A stretch of DNA of 64,000 nucleotides from Impatiens glandulifera. Taxonomy: Eukaryota; Streptophyta; Magnoliopsida; Ericales; Balsaminaceae. Below are positions 11,746 to 23,704 of the stretch, one piece after another. The stretch spans positions 88,398,846 to 88,462,845 of the forward strand of contig NC_061862.1 of NCBI RefSeq assembly GCF_907164915.1, written 5' to 3'. Each line of letters begins with the position of its first letter. The stretch's first letter is position 1. The position numbers and the translations under genes were made by a program. The notes below the pieces were generated by a model. It was not told the DNA's origin. It saw nothing but the letters and a program-made list of their open reading frames with translations, and did not search any database.

Positions 11746-13494
11746 TGAATTCTAAAATGAATTTATTTAGGTATAATTATAATTCTTTCATCTTTCTTTC
11801 TTAATTTATTATATATAATTGTTTGAATAATATTACACACATTTTTTTTTTGCAGTATATTATTCATTTTAGAGATTGACCTTTATGAGTTCATGTAAGG
11901 TTTTTTTCTTACTTAAATTAATATTATCTTTCTATATAAAATGCATGATTATATGTCTGATAGGTTTATTTTGATGTAAGTTAAATTACACAAATTATAA
12001 GAATTCAAACTTGTTAAGTTTGTAAAAAAATTAACAAATATCATATCTTTAATATCAAAATTTATAAATTAAAATTTAATTTTCATAATAAACTTATAAA
12101 ATTATATTATTCATTTTTATTTTCTATAAAAACCTTTTTCTAAAATAAAATATAATTTAAATTTTGCATTAATTTTATTAAAATATATTTATTTACATCT
12201 TCTTTCTTTGTTTTAATAAAATAAAATTTTAATTTTAAAATATATTAATATTATTTTGTTATATTTACCTAATTTTTTTATGAAAAGTATTTTTAAAATT
12301 TATATCAACTAAATTTTTTTTATTTTTTTTATTACTTTTCTTTTTAATCAAATATAATTCAAATATTTTTGAAATAATTATAATTATTTATATATATATA
12401 TATAATTTCTCTATAACAAATTATAATTTTAGTTTAAATTTTAAATACATAAAATATTATTTATTTTTTAACATATATATTTCTTATAATAAAAATAATA
12501 TATATACTTAAATATTCTTATAACTTTACCTTTTGAATTAAATTTTATATTCTATTGTTAATTTTATAAATAAGCTATTTATATTTAGTATTAAATTATT
12601 TTCATTAAATTTAAATTTTTATTAAATTTAATAAGGTTTCATTTTTTAATCAAATATTATTTAAATTTAGTTTTTTAATTACACTTATTTTCATAAAATT
12701 TAAATTTGCATTTAAATTATTAAAAACTTATTTTGCATTATATTTAATATGTTTTTCTATTTAATCGAATATAATAAAAATTTAAAATACCTAAAATTTA
12801 AATCAAAATTTTTAACATAATTATTATTTATTTTATATAAATATGATTTCCCTATAACAAAATATATTTTAATTTAATTTTTAAATACATGAAAAATATT
12901 TTTTAGTTTTTTACTATTAAGTATATTATTTATTTTGTTTAAATATACTTATAATATTTATAATTAATTTTAAGTTTTAAATTAAACTTATATTAATCAT
13001 TAATTCATAAAAACAAAATTATATTTTGAATTAAATATTAAATTTAATTTTTAATTAAAAAACTCTTATTTAATATTTATTATTTTAACATAATAATTTT
13101 TTATATAAATATAATTTATCTATAAAATATATAATAATTTTTTTAATTATATATTTCTTATATATAGAATATATATTTTTTAATATTCTTTATAACTAAT
13201 TTTAAACTATGAATTAAAGTTGTATCTACATTAAATTTGTATTAAAATTATTAAAATTGTATTTTTTCTATTTATTCAAATATAATTTAAATTTTAAATT
13301 AAACTTATTTTTATTAAATTGAAATTAGTATTAAATTTTGTATTTTTTATTTAATAAAATAAATTTTTTATTTAAATAAAACAATTCACTTAATTTTTTT
13401 AATATATAATAATAAGTTCTTTATAACAAAATATAATTTTAGATTAAATTTTAAATACATAAAATAATATTTATTTTTTAAAAAAAAATATTTA
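11746..13494. repeat. AT-rich filler (duplicate of 80-1,690)
   Basis: Nearly collinear base for base with the first 1.7 kb of the window, including the ATATATATATA tract near 12,390 and the word order of the A/T runs. It has no coding content. Confidence 0.75.
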
Positions 13495-14640
13495 AAATTT
13501 TAAATCTAACTAGAAACGAACTAATATAGTAGCTCGATAGGTTAAGGGACAACTTAGGCTTCAAAAAGTAGTTGTCGTCAAATTCTACGTAAAGAGTGAT
13601 CTCTTCACATGCTAACTTTCCGGTTTCGCGCGTGGATATCTCGGTCAACATCGTGGCGGACACAAAGTAAATTGTCTTCAATGTAGTAGATTGTTATTCA
13701 TATTCATTCCGTCATATTAAAGGACCAGTCTGGAACCAAGGTAATTTCATTATCTATTTCAAATTCTACTAACTATTTTTAGTTATATCATATGTTTCTT
13801 AACCTCACATATTAATTTTTTAAAAGGTTCTCAATTCCTAAAGATGTGGATGTCGAACTATCATAGTGATGGAGTATTGACTATGGCTTTCAAAAGAATC
13901 CTAAACGACAAAATGAAAAAATTTACCGAAGGTGTTATTTCTTTATTTTACCTTTCATTCGACCACTACTATAAATTATGAGTAACTTTATCTTGTTTAA
14001 GGAATACAAAATATTTGTTTCTCTTTATTTATTTATATATATATATATTGTTAATGTCATCACATATGGATCATAGTAGACAAATAAATATCATACAATT
14101 CATGTTATATATCCTCTCATGATATTTGTAGGTAATAATGATGGAATAGGAAGAACTTCACTGGAGGCCAATGCAATGAAAGTTGCTGTTGCGGTATGTA
14201 ATTTATTGATAATTAAAATTTTCTTCACTGATTTCAACTTTTTGATTCTGAATTTTGATTTCATCTATAGCCTAGAAGCATTCTAAGCCAATGTTTCAAG
14301 ACTTATGAATTCGTTGAAGACTGTATTATATATGGTGTAAAGAGGATGATTATAGATTTTATTTCACTCCTTCTTGGAAAGCTGAAGGTATAAATGATTA
14401 TAGTATATTTGTAGATGAAACTCCATTTTTGTGATTCTTGAATCTTAAACCCTTATTTAAATTGATAAATGTGACTTTGTCTTTTGTGTTTTTTCTTGTT
14501 TTGTAATTGGCCTTATTTCGGTGATGTTGAAGGAATCGATATTTTTCAGGAATTTGAAGACCTTGGATCGACAAAAGGAGTTGTCGATATTTGTCAAGAA
14601 TTTAGTTTCACTTCTCTAATCTGAATTCCAAAATGAATTT
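13495..14640 (+). pseudogene. Class-1 SDR pseudogene unit 3
   Basis: The head at about 13,532 is followed by the linker with a short TA tract and exon A (14,132-14,193). This exon has lost one A (GTAATAATG instead of GTAAATAATG), so its NNDG frame is shifted from the second codon. Exon B follows CTATAG near 14,270 and keeps GTGTAAAGAGGATGATT (the VKRMI segment). The third block (about 14,550-14,620) reads EFEDLGSTKGVVDICQEF. An extra short tandem duplication (TTCGATATTCATGTG, twice) lies near 14,755. Confidence 0.6.
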
Positions 14641-16724
14641 ATTTAGGTATAATTATAATTCTTTCCTCTTTCTTTCTTAATCGATTATATATAATTGTTT
14701 GAATAACATTATACACATCTATTTTTATAGATGTATATTATTCATCTTAGAGATCGATATTCATGTGTTCGATATTCATGTGTTCAAGTAAGTTTTATTT
14801 TCTTATTTAAATTTATATTATCTTTCTATATAAGATGCCTGATAATTTTTAGATGTATAATAGGTTTATTTTGATGTAGGTTAGATTGTGCAAATTATAA
14901 GAATTCCAACTTGTTAAGTTTGTAAAAAAAATAAACTAATATAATATCTTTAATATCAAAATTTATAAATTAAAATTTAATTTTCATAATAAACTTATAA
15001 AATTATATTATTCATTTTTATTTTCTATAAGAACGTTATTCTAAAACAAAATATTATTTAAATTTAAATTTTGCATTAAATTTATTAAATTGTATTTATT
15101 TACATATTCACTATTTGTTTTAATAAAATATAATTTAAATTTTAAAATACATAATATTTTATTTTATTATTTTTACCTAATTTTTATAATAAAAATATTT
15201 TTAAAATTTATAACAACTAAAATTTGAAGAAAAAAATTATCACTTTTATTTTTAATGGGATATAATTCAAATATTATAATTATTTTTATATAAATGTAAT
15301 TTCTCTATAAAAAAATTATAATTTTAGTTTAAATTTTAAATACATAAAATATTATTTATTTTTCTTACTTATATATTTCTTATTATAAAATTTATATATT
15401 TTTTTAAATATTCTTATAATGTTTATCATTAATCATCGTAATTTTATAAATAATCTATTATATTTAGTATTAAATTTTTTAATTAAATTTAAATTTTTAT
15501 TAAATTTAATAAGATTTTAAATTTTTATTTAATCAAATATTTAATTTAAATTTTATTTTTTAGTAAAACTTATTTTCATAAAATTTAAATTTACATTTAA
15601 ATTATTAAAAACTTATTTTTGCATTATATTTAATATGTTTTTCTATTTAATCAAATATAATTAATATTTAAAATACATATAATTTAAATCATAATTATTA
15701 TTTATTTTATATAAATATAATTTCTCTATAACAAAATATATTTTAATTTAATTTTTAAATACATAAAAAAATCTTTTTTTTACTATTAAGTATATTATAT
15801 TTTTAAATATATTTATAATATTTATATTTAATTTTTAATTAAACTTGTATTATTTATTAATTCATAAAAATAATTTTAAATTTTGTATTAAATATTAAAT
15901 TTAATTTTGAATTAAAAAATTCTTATTTAGTTTTTATTATTTTAAATAATTATAATATATTTATAATAAATTTTATTTAGTTTTTTAATTATATATTTTT
16001 ATATTTATAATATATTTTTTTAATATTCTTTATAACTAATTTTAAACTATGAATTAATGTGTATTTACTTTAAATTTAAATCGTATTTTTCAATTTAATC
16101 AAATATTATTTAAATTTTACATTAAAATTATTTTTATTAAATTTATATTTTGCATTAAATATAAAATATAATCTTGAATTAAAAAACTCTTATTTATTTT
16201 TTATTATTTTAACATAATTATTTTTTATATAAATATAATTTATCAATTATAAATATTATTTAGTTTTTTAATTTTATATTTCTTATATTTAGAATATATT
16301 TTTTTAATATTATTTATAACTATTTTTAAACTATGAATTAAAGCGTATTTACATTAAATATATATTAAAATTAATAAAATTGTATTTTTTTTATTTAATT
16401 AAATATAATTTAAATTTTACATTAAAATTAATTTTATGAAATTTAAATTTGCATTAAACTTATTAAAATTGTAAATATTCTATTTAATCAAATATAATTT
16501 AAATTTTACATTTTAAATCTATTTTCATTAATTTTATATTTTTATTAAATTTTGTATTTTTTATTTAATAAAATAAAATTTATATTTAAATAAAACAATT
16601 CCTTTAATTATTATTATTTTAATTAATTTTTGTATATAATAATAATTTCTTCCTAACAAAATATAATTTTAGATTAAATTTTAAATACATAAAATAATAT
16701 TTATTTATTTTACATAAAATAGTT
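14641..16724. repeat. AT-rich filler
   Basis: About 2 kb of A/T-rich sequence built from recurring phrases (TTTAATCAAATATAATTTAAATTTTACATT and variants), ending in the fixed border TAAAATTTTGAATCTAACTG that precedes every class-1 head. No gene is visible. Confidence 0.65.
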
Positions 16725-16945
16725 AAAATTTTGAATCTAACTGAAAAGGAAGTAATATAGAAGCTCGATGCGGTTATGAGACAACTTAGGCTTCAAAAAG
16801 TAGTTGGCATCAAACTCTACGTAAAGAATGGTCTCTTCGCTTGCAACTTTCCGGTTCTGCGCGTGGATATCTCGGTCAACAACGTCACAGACATAAAACT
16901 AATTGTCTTCGATGTAGTAGAACCTTGTTATTCATAGTCATTCCG
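16725..16945 (+). pseudogene. Head of class-1 unit 4, interrupted by the copia insertion
   Basis: The conserved head (GCTCGATGCGGTTATG, then CTACGTAAAGAATGG and GTGGATATCTCGGTCAAC) runs into the left end of the retroelement within the phrase TTATTCATAGTCATTCCG. The unit resumes at 22,144. Confidence 0.7.
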
Positions 16946-17440
16946 GGTTGAGGTGTTTCTTGCCATTGCGGGTGGGTTTTTTAAATTCCGGGTAAACGGG
17001 TCAGGGTTTTCTGTTATGAAAACGGGTTAGAGTATAAATACTTTTTTTGGGTATTTTCTCATAACACAGTAAGGTTGAGAGAGAGTGAATTACATATCTA
17101 GGGTTTTCTCCTTCTTCTTCTTGTTCTTTGGCTGATCTAGAGAGAAATATTTGGGGAGCTTTTGATTGTGGAGTAGTCCAATCATTTTAGTGTAATCACT
17201 TCTTTCATTTGAGAGTAGGGCATGTAAGTTTCTACTATTGAAATTTCTTTGATTTAGTGAAACTTATCTCTCCCATGGACGTAGGTCGATTTTGACAGAA
17301 CCACGTATATTGTGGTGTCGTTTATTGCTTTGTACTATTTCAGTCTTCGTAATCTATTTGTCGTCATAGACGATTTAGAAACTGATTTGTTATAGGTTTG
17401 ATTTCGAAGAAGATCCATAGTTTTGTTGTTGCAAAACCCA
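16946..17440 (+). repeat. 5' LTR of element 1
   Basis: Aligns over its whole 495 bp with 21,646-22,140. It ends in CCCA as expected, but the first base is G where the 3' LTR has T (TGTTGAGG), so the terminal TG is lost. A TATAAATAC at about 17,032 is a likely promoter element. A pyrimidine-rich CTTCTTCTTCTTG follows TCTAGGG. Confidence 0.9.
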
Positions 17441-17444
17441 ACTG

Positions 17445-17457
17445 TGGTATCATGCAG
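17445..17457 (+). other. Primer binding site of element 1
   Basis: TGGTATCATGCAG lies four bases after the LTR end. The first eight bases fit the plant initiator-Met tRNA 3' end complement used by most plant copia elements; the rest is degenerate. Confidence 0.7.
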
Positions 17458-17584
17458 TATTGATTGGTTATCTGTTTTAACATTAGAGCAAGGCATAGTG
17501 CTCTACTGGTTACTTGGCGAAATTTAAAGAGGAGATCAACTGGTTTCTTTGTTGGGGTTTTTGTTAGTTGTTAAGGCAGTAATA

Positions 17585-18304
17585 ATGGGGAAATCTAGAC
17601 CTGATATGGTGAGTCTGAATGGTACAAACTACAGGCAATAGAAACTGATGATTAGTGATCTATTAGTTTCAGATTATTTGAATGAAGCAATTGAAAATGA
17701 GGGTGTTAAACCTGAGACTACAAAAGAGGCTGATTGGAAAAAGACAGATAGAAAGGCCTGCAGCTTTATTCGTTCCTGGCTTGGTGTAAATGTTGTGCAC
17801 CATGTTGAGAATAAGACTACGGCGTATGGTGTGTGGAGCAAACTTGAAGCTCTCTATGCTGGGAGGTCAGAAAGGAATAAAGAAGCACTAGTACAAAAGC
17901 TGGTGAATCTGAAATACATTGATAATAAATAGCACTTGAATGAATTTCAAAATATTTTGAATCAGTTAAGTAGTATGAAGATAAACTTTGATGATGAGGT
18001 TCAAGCACTTTTAGTCCTTGGATCTTTGTCTGCAAGTTGGGAGACACTTATTATCACTCTCAACAACTCCGCACCAAATGGTAAAATCAACATGGTATTT
18101 GTCACCAGTTCTTTACTTGATGAGGAGAATCGAAAGGGGGATAAAACCTTTAAGTCTTATATGTTGGTGGTTGATAGAGGAAGATCAAAGGATTATAGAA
18201 GTGGTTTGTGCAGGGGCAAGTCTAGAAGCAAGTCTAGAGCTCTAAAGAAGGATGGTGCTTGCCATTACTATGGCAAATTGGGTCACTGGAAAAACGAGTG
18301 CTGA
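17585..18304 (+). pseudogene. gag: gag of copia element 1 (nucleocapsid-like, broken)
   Basis: Starts at the ATG at 17,585 and runs in one frame through stops at 17,639, 17,930 and 18,302. Recognisable copia Gag segments are SLNGTNYR at the start, W-K-K-T-D-R-K-A, VWSKLEALYAG, HLNEFQNILNQL and LVLGSLSASWETL. Arg/Ser-rich sequence precedes a zinc knuckle at about 18,260-18,301 (CHYYGKLGHWKNEC) whose second Cys is Tyr, so zinc binding should be lost. Gag normally forms the particle that packages the RNA. The sequence is clearly homologous to gag of element 2 but much more damaged. Confidence 0.88.
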
Positions 18305-18829
18305 AAATTTTAAAATGATAAAGCAAAGGGTACAGTGAAGCCTAGAGAAAAGAAAGAACAGAGTGCAGATACATCTGCTTATGCTTCAGATGGTGAACTG
18401 ACATATGCTTTTAACTGTCAAGACTCCTATCTTAGCACATCTTCAAATGAAACAGCATGAATTGGTGACACAAGTGCCTCATTCCATATTACTCCACACA
18501 AAGGTTACTTCCAGTCCTACAAAGCTGGTGATTATGGTGAGGTTCGCATGGGTAACAGTGGTGTGTCCAAGATAATTGGTCTTGGTGATGTTAGAATCGA
18601 GACAAACATGGGATGTTTTTTTTTGACATTGAGAGATGTAAGACATATTCCTGATTTGAGAATGAATTTGATTCCAGCAGGTAAGCTCGGTGATGGAGGT
18701 TACCATAATGTTTTCAGTGGTGGAGCATGGAAGCTAAGCGAGGGTTCATTGGTTGTTGCACGAGGTAAGAAATATTGTTCCATATGCAAGACAAATTTGA
18801 AAATTGTCTATAATGGAGTCATCCTCTAA
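18305..18829 (+). pseudogene. pol: Protease and pre-integrase part of element 1 pol
   Basis: Same frame as gag. Stops occur at 18,311 and 18,458. The protease active-site motif is DTSAS at 18,467, where copia aspartic proteases normally carry D-T/S-G, so the Gly is substituted. Downstream GNSGVSKIIGLGDVRIET and LRDVRHIPDLRMNLI are the conserved flap and C-terminal part. A one-base frameshift near 18,800-18,829 separates it from the integrase frame. Confidence 0.85.
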
Positions 18830-20081
18830 GTTGTGGCATAAGAGACTGGGTCACATTAGTGAAAAGGGGCTGAATGTTTTGATCAAGAGGAATGAGTTGC
18901 AGAATCTCAAGAATGTTCATCTTGAAAATTGTGAGCATTACTTGAAGGGTAAGCATAACAGAGTCTCATTTAGTAAGTCGAAAGTGGAACTGAAAAAGAA
19001 TGTCCTTGAACTGATCCATACAGATGTTTGTGGTCCTATGAAAATTAAATCTATAGGTGGTGCTTCTTATTTTGTAACATTCATAGACGATGCATCTAGG
19101 AAGGTTTTGGCCTATGCTATAAAGTCCAAGGATGAGGTTGCAGCAAAGTTTGAGGTCTTTTACAAGCTGGTTGAAAGAGAGACAGGAAGAAAACTGATGA
19201 GGGTGCGGTCAGATAATGGGGGAGAGTACATAGGCTCATTTGATGATTATTGCAAAGAGCAGGGTATTCGACATGAACAATTTGTGCCCAAGACTCCACA
19301 ACAAAATGGTGTGGCAGAGAGGATGAACAGAATATTGTTGGAACGAATGAGGAGTATTCTATCCCATGCCAAGTTGGCTAAGCATTTCTGGGCTGAAGTT
19401 ATGAGCACTGTAGTGTATGTGATCAACTGTTCTCCTTCCAAGCTATTGAATAATAAGTGTACAGAAAGCGTCTGGTCAGATATTAATTACGACTATTTAC
19501 GTGTTTTTGGTTGTAGAGCTTTTGTGCATATTCCAAAAGATGAGAGGTCTAAGTTAGATGCAAAAACTAGGCAATGCATATTTTTGGGGTATAGTGATGA
19601 AAAGTGGGGATACAAGTGTTATGACCCAAGTTACAAGAAGGTTTTGAGAAGCCGAGATGTGGTATTCCTTGAAGATCAGACTATTGAGAATTTTGAAGAT
19701 GGTGAAAAACTTGATGCATACATATATGATCTTTCTGGTCTTGAGTTGTCTCATGATGTTGAGGAGACAATGCCACATGTAGCTTCAGACTCAGATAGTG
19801 ATGATGATGTTCCTTAGGGTCAAGCTTTAGGCCATGGAAATTATACTAATACTAATACTGAAACTGATCTTGGTGATAATGTTGATGTTGATTTTGAAGT
19901 TTAACAAGAAGATGGAAATCAACAGAATCAACAAACGGAAGTACTTAGGAGGTCTACTAGGGAGAAAAGATCAAGTTCTAAGTACCCTTCTATTGAGTAT
20001 GTCCTTCTAACTAATTGTGGGGAGCCTATATGTTACAAGAAGGCTCTTGAGGATGTTCATAAGGAAGAATGGATAGCTGCC
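18804..20081 (+). pseudogene. pol: Integrase of element 1
   Basis: A 337-codon open stretch to 19,817 holds the GAG-pre-integrase zinc region (H12, H17, C43) in which the last Cys is Tyr (CEHY). The rve core has Asp74 (HTDVCGPM), Asp137 (RSDNGGEY) and Glu172 (NGVAERMNR). Only 34 residues separate the last two, one fewer than the usual 35, which fits a one-codon deletion. The GKR-like C-terminal region (LRVFGCRAFVHIP, FLGYSDEKWGYKCYDP) is present. An acidic linker with stops at 19,815 and 19,902 leads to the reverse transcriptase. Integrase inserts the cDNA into the host genome; this copy should be inactive. Confidence 0.9.
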
Positions 20082-20819
20082 ATGGATGAAGAGATGAAGT
20101 CATCGATGAAAAATGGCACATATGAACTGGTTCAAAGACCAAAGAACATAAAAGTATTACAAAATAAATGGGTGTACAAGATCAAGCAAGAAGGTGATGA
20201 TAACAAGACAAGATACAAGGTTAGGCTGGTTGTCAAAGGTTTTGTCCAGAGGCATGGAATCATGGAATCGATTATGATGAGATTTTCTTACCGGTAGTGA
20301 AGATGACTTCTATCCGGGTGGTGTTAAGTCTAGCTGCTTGTATGAATCTTGAGGTTGAACAGCTTGATGTCAAGACTGCATTTCTCCATGGTGATTTGGA
20401 TGAAGATTTTGATATGGAGCAACCTGAAGGTTATAATAAGAAAGGTGAGGAAAGCAAGGTGTGTAAACTTGTCAAACGTCTGTACGGTTTGAAGCAAGCA
20501 CCAAGATAGTGGTATTTTAAGTTTGAGTCGTTCATGATCATCCATGGGTACATGAAGACGTCTATAGATCACTGTGTATTTGTACAAAAGTTTGCTTCTA
20601 ATGATTTTATTATACTTCTCCTATATGTTGATGACATGCTGATTGTTGGGAGAGACAAGCTCAAGATTTCCAATTTGAAAAAGGATTTGGCTAAGTCTTT
20701 TGAGATGAAAGACTTGGGTCAAGCAAGACAAATTCTTGGAATGCATGTCATTCGTGATCGGGTGAAGAAAAGGCTATGGTTGTCTCAAGAGAGATATATT
20801 GAGAAGATTCTAAAATGAT
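20082..20819 (+). pseudogene. pol: Reverse transcriptase of element 1
   Basis: The N-terminal part is in one frame ([30 protein letters not shown]) up to a frameshift near 20,250-20,290. The rest is in another frame: [42 protein letters not shown], a stop at 20,507, and the catalytic YVDD at 20,624-20,635, followed by LGQARQILGM. A further stop lies at 20,816. The polymerase active site is preserved at sequence level, but the chain is not contiguous. Confidence 0.9.
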
Positions 20820-21602
20820 TCAGTATGGACAAGGCAAAGCCAGTTGCTTGTCCACTGGCTACACACTTGAAATTAAACAAGACAATGTCTCCCAAGGATG
20901 AAGAGGAAAGACAAGAAATGTGCAGTGTTCCATGCTTCAGCAATACGCAGTCTGATGTATGCAATGGTCTGTACAAGACCGAATATAGCTCATACGGTTG
21001 GAGTACTTAGTCGTTTCCATTCAAATCCCGGTAAGACACACCAGGAAGCGGTTAAGTGGCTAATGAGATATCTTCGAGGGACCTCCAAATACGCTTTGTG
21101 TTATGGTACTGGAAAGCCACATGTTGAAGGGTTTTCTGATTCAGATATGAGTGGTGATATTGATACTATGAGATCAACTTCAGGGTATTTGTTTACCTTT
21201 GGAGGAGGAGCTATATCATGGAAGTCTCGTTTATAGAAATGTGTTGCTTTGTCTACTATAGAAGCTGAATATATTGTCATTACTGAATGTTATAAGGAAA
21301 TGAGATGGATGAAAGAATTGTTGAAAGAAATAAGCATTGCGCAAGACAGGTTTGTGGTGTTTAGTGACTCACAAAGTGCTATACATGTGAGCAAAAATCC
21401 AAGTTTCCATTCTCGTTCAAAACAAATTCAAAGAAGGTACTATTGGATCCGTAAAGTGCTCGAGAAGAAGGAGTTATACTTGGAGAAAGTACATACAGAT
21501 GAGACCGGGTCAGATATAATGACAAAGGGCTTTCCAAGAGGCAAGCATGAGATATGTTGTGCAAAAGCCGGAATGGTTCTGGAAGAAGCGTCACGATATT
21601 GA
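20820..21602 (+). pseudogene. pol: RNase H domain of element 1
   Basis: A frameshift near 20,930 precedes SLMYAMVCTRPNIAH. The RNase H acidic residues are visible in FSDSDMSGD, STIEAEYI, FSDSQSAIH and HTDETGSDI. A stop at 21,234 interrupts the domain and the natural terminus is at 21,600. The family function is degradation of the RNA strand of the RNA-DNA hybrid. Confidence 0.88.
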
Positions 21603-21631
21603 ATGTTTATAGCAACATTCTCTCATGGCTC

Positions 21632-21643
21632 GGAAGGGGGAGA
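21632..21643 (+). other. Polypurine tract of element 1
   Basis: GGAAGGGGGAGA two bases before the 3' LTR, the expected plus-strand primer position. Confidence 0.85.
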
Positions 21644-21645
21644 AT

Positions 21646-22140
21646 TGTTGAGGTGTTCCTTGCCATTGCGGGGGGTTTTTTAAATTCTGGGTAAACGGGT
21701 CAGGGTTTTCTGTTATGAAAACGGGTTAGAGTTTAAAAATTTTTTTGGGGTATTTTCCCATAACATGGTAAGGTTGAGAGAGAGTGAATTACAGATCTAG
21801 GGTTTTCTCCTTCTTCTTCTTGTTCTTTGGCCGATTCAGAGAGAAAGATTTGGGGAGCTTTTGATTGTAGAGTAGTTCAATCAATTCTAGCGTAATCACT
21901 TCTTTCATTTGAGAGTAGGGCGTGTCAGTTTCTACTATTGACATTTCTTTGATTTAGTAATACTTATCCCTCTAGTGGACGTAGGTCGATTTTGACCGAA
22001 CCACGTATATTGTGTTGTCGTTTATTGCTTTGTGTTATTTCAGTCTTCGTAATCTGTTTGTCGTCATAGACAATTTGGAAACTGATTTGTTACAGGTTTG
22101 ATTTCAAAGAAGATCCATAGTTTTGCTGTTGCAAAACCCA
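21646..22140 (+). repeat. 3' LTR of element 1
   Basis: 495 bp, starting TGTTGAGG and ending CCCA, with the regular TG...CA termini. It differs from the 5' LTR at about 40 positions by eye. The TATAAATAC of the 5' LTR reads TTTAAAAAT here. Confidence 0.92.
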
Positions 22141-23060
22141 CCAGTTATTCATAGTCATTTCGTCATATTCAATGACTAGTCAGAATCCAAGGTAATTTCA
22201 TTCTCTAATACAAATTCTAGTGACTATTTGTGGTTATATCACATATTTCTTAACCTGACATATTGATGTTCTAAAAGGTTCTCAATTCTCAAAGTCGTGG
22301 ATGTCGAACTATCATGGTGATGGAGTATTGCCAATGGCTTTCATAAGAATCCTAAACGACAAAATGAAAATTTTTACTGAAGGTGTTATTTCCTTATTTT
22401 ATCTTTCATTCAATCACCACTATAAATTATGAATAACCTTATCTGGTTTAAAGAATATAAAATATTTTTTTTGTCTTATATATATATATATATATATTGT
22501 TGTTAATGTCATCACATATGGATCAAAGTAGACAAACACATATCTTACAATTCATGTCATATATTCTTTAGGTAAATAATGATGGGATAGGAAGAACATC
22601 ACTGGATGCCGATGCAATGAAAGTTGTTGTTGTAGTATGCAATTTATTGATAATCAAAATTTTCTTCACTAATTTCAACTTTTTAGTTCTGAATTTTGAT
22701 TTCATCTATAGCCTGAGGATTCTAAGCCAATGATTCAAGAGTTATGAATTGGTTGAAGAATGTATTATATATGGTGGAAAGAGAATGATTATAGATTTTA
22801 TTTCACTCCTCCTTGTGTAAGCTGAAGGTATAAATGATTATAGTATGTTTTTAGATGAAACTCCATTTTTTTGATGTTTGAATCTTAAACCCCTGTTTAC
22901 ATTGATAAATGTGACTTTGCCTTTTGTGTTTTTTCTTGTTTTGTAATTGGCCTTATTTCGGTGATGCTGAAGGAATCGATATTTTTCAGGAATTTGAAGA
23001 CCTTGGATCGATGAAAGGAGTTGTCGATATTTGTCAAGAATTTGGTTTCAATTCTCTAGT
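22141..23060 (+). pseudogene. Class-1 SDR pseudogene unit 4, right part
   Basis: The unit resumes with GTTATTCATAGTCATTTCG at 22,144. Exon A (22,572-22,634) reads VNNDGIGRTSLDADAMKVVVV and is bordered by TTTAG and GTATGC. Exon B begins after CTATAG at about 22,711 and keeps the EECIIYG segment (22,754 onward), with a one-base loss at its start. The third block (about 22,990-23,050) reads EFEDLGSMKGVVDICQEF. Confidence 0.65.
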
Positions 23061-23704
23061 ATGAAGTCTAAAATAATGTTTTTAGGTATAATTATAATTA
23101 TTTCCTCTTTCTTTATTAATCTATTATATATAATTGTTAGAATAACATTATACACATATATTTTTATTGCATTATATTGTTAATCTTAGAGATCGACCTT
23201 CATGATTTCAAGTAAGTTTTTTTTTCTTACTTAAATTTATATTATCTTTATATATAAGATGCATGATACGTTTTTAGATGCATGATAGGTGTATTTTAAT
23301 ATAGGTTAGATTGTGCAAATTATAAGAATTTCATTTTGTTAAGTTTGTAAAAAAATAAACCAATATCATATATTTAATATTAAAATTTATAAATTAAAAT
23401 TTAATTTTCATAATAAACTTATACAATTATATTATTCATTTTTATTTTCTATCAAAACGTTTTTCTAAAACAAAATATAATTTAAATATTACATTTTAAA
23501 CTTATTTTCATTAAATTTAAATTTTGAATAAATTTTTTATTTTTTTATTTAATAAATTAAATTTATATTTAAATAAAACAATTCCTTTAATTATTATTAT
23601 TTTTAATTATTTTTTATATATAATATTAATTTCTTCATAACAAAATATAATTTTAGACTAAATTTTTAATACATAAAATAATATTTATTTTTTACATAAA
23701 ATAT
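23061..23704. repeat. Short AT-rich filler
   Basis: About 0.64 kb, much shorter than the 1.3-2.5 kb in other units; the filler appears internally deleted near 23,470, where the left part of one filler runs into the right end of another. No gene. Confidence 0.6.

Larger units (their letters stand above)
16946..22140 (+). mobile_element. Degenerate Ty1/copia (Tnt1-like) LTR retrotransposon, element 1
   Basis: Full-length structure of 5,195 bp: two 495-bp LTRs, a primer site, gag, protease, integrase, reverse transcriptase and RNase H in copia order, a polypurine tract and the second LTR. By eye the LTRs differ at about 40 places, so the insertion is old. At least eleven stops and three or more frameshifts disrupt the polyprotein. 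Flanks carry a roughly 19-bp direct repeat (16,927-16,945 and 22,144-22,162) in place of the usual 5-bp duplication. Confidence 0.93.

Noticed and set aside
17200..17300. Possible tRNA or small RNA gene in the LTR leader
   Set aside because: No cloverleaf or snRNA motif could be built; the sequence is LTR in both copies.
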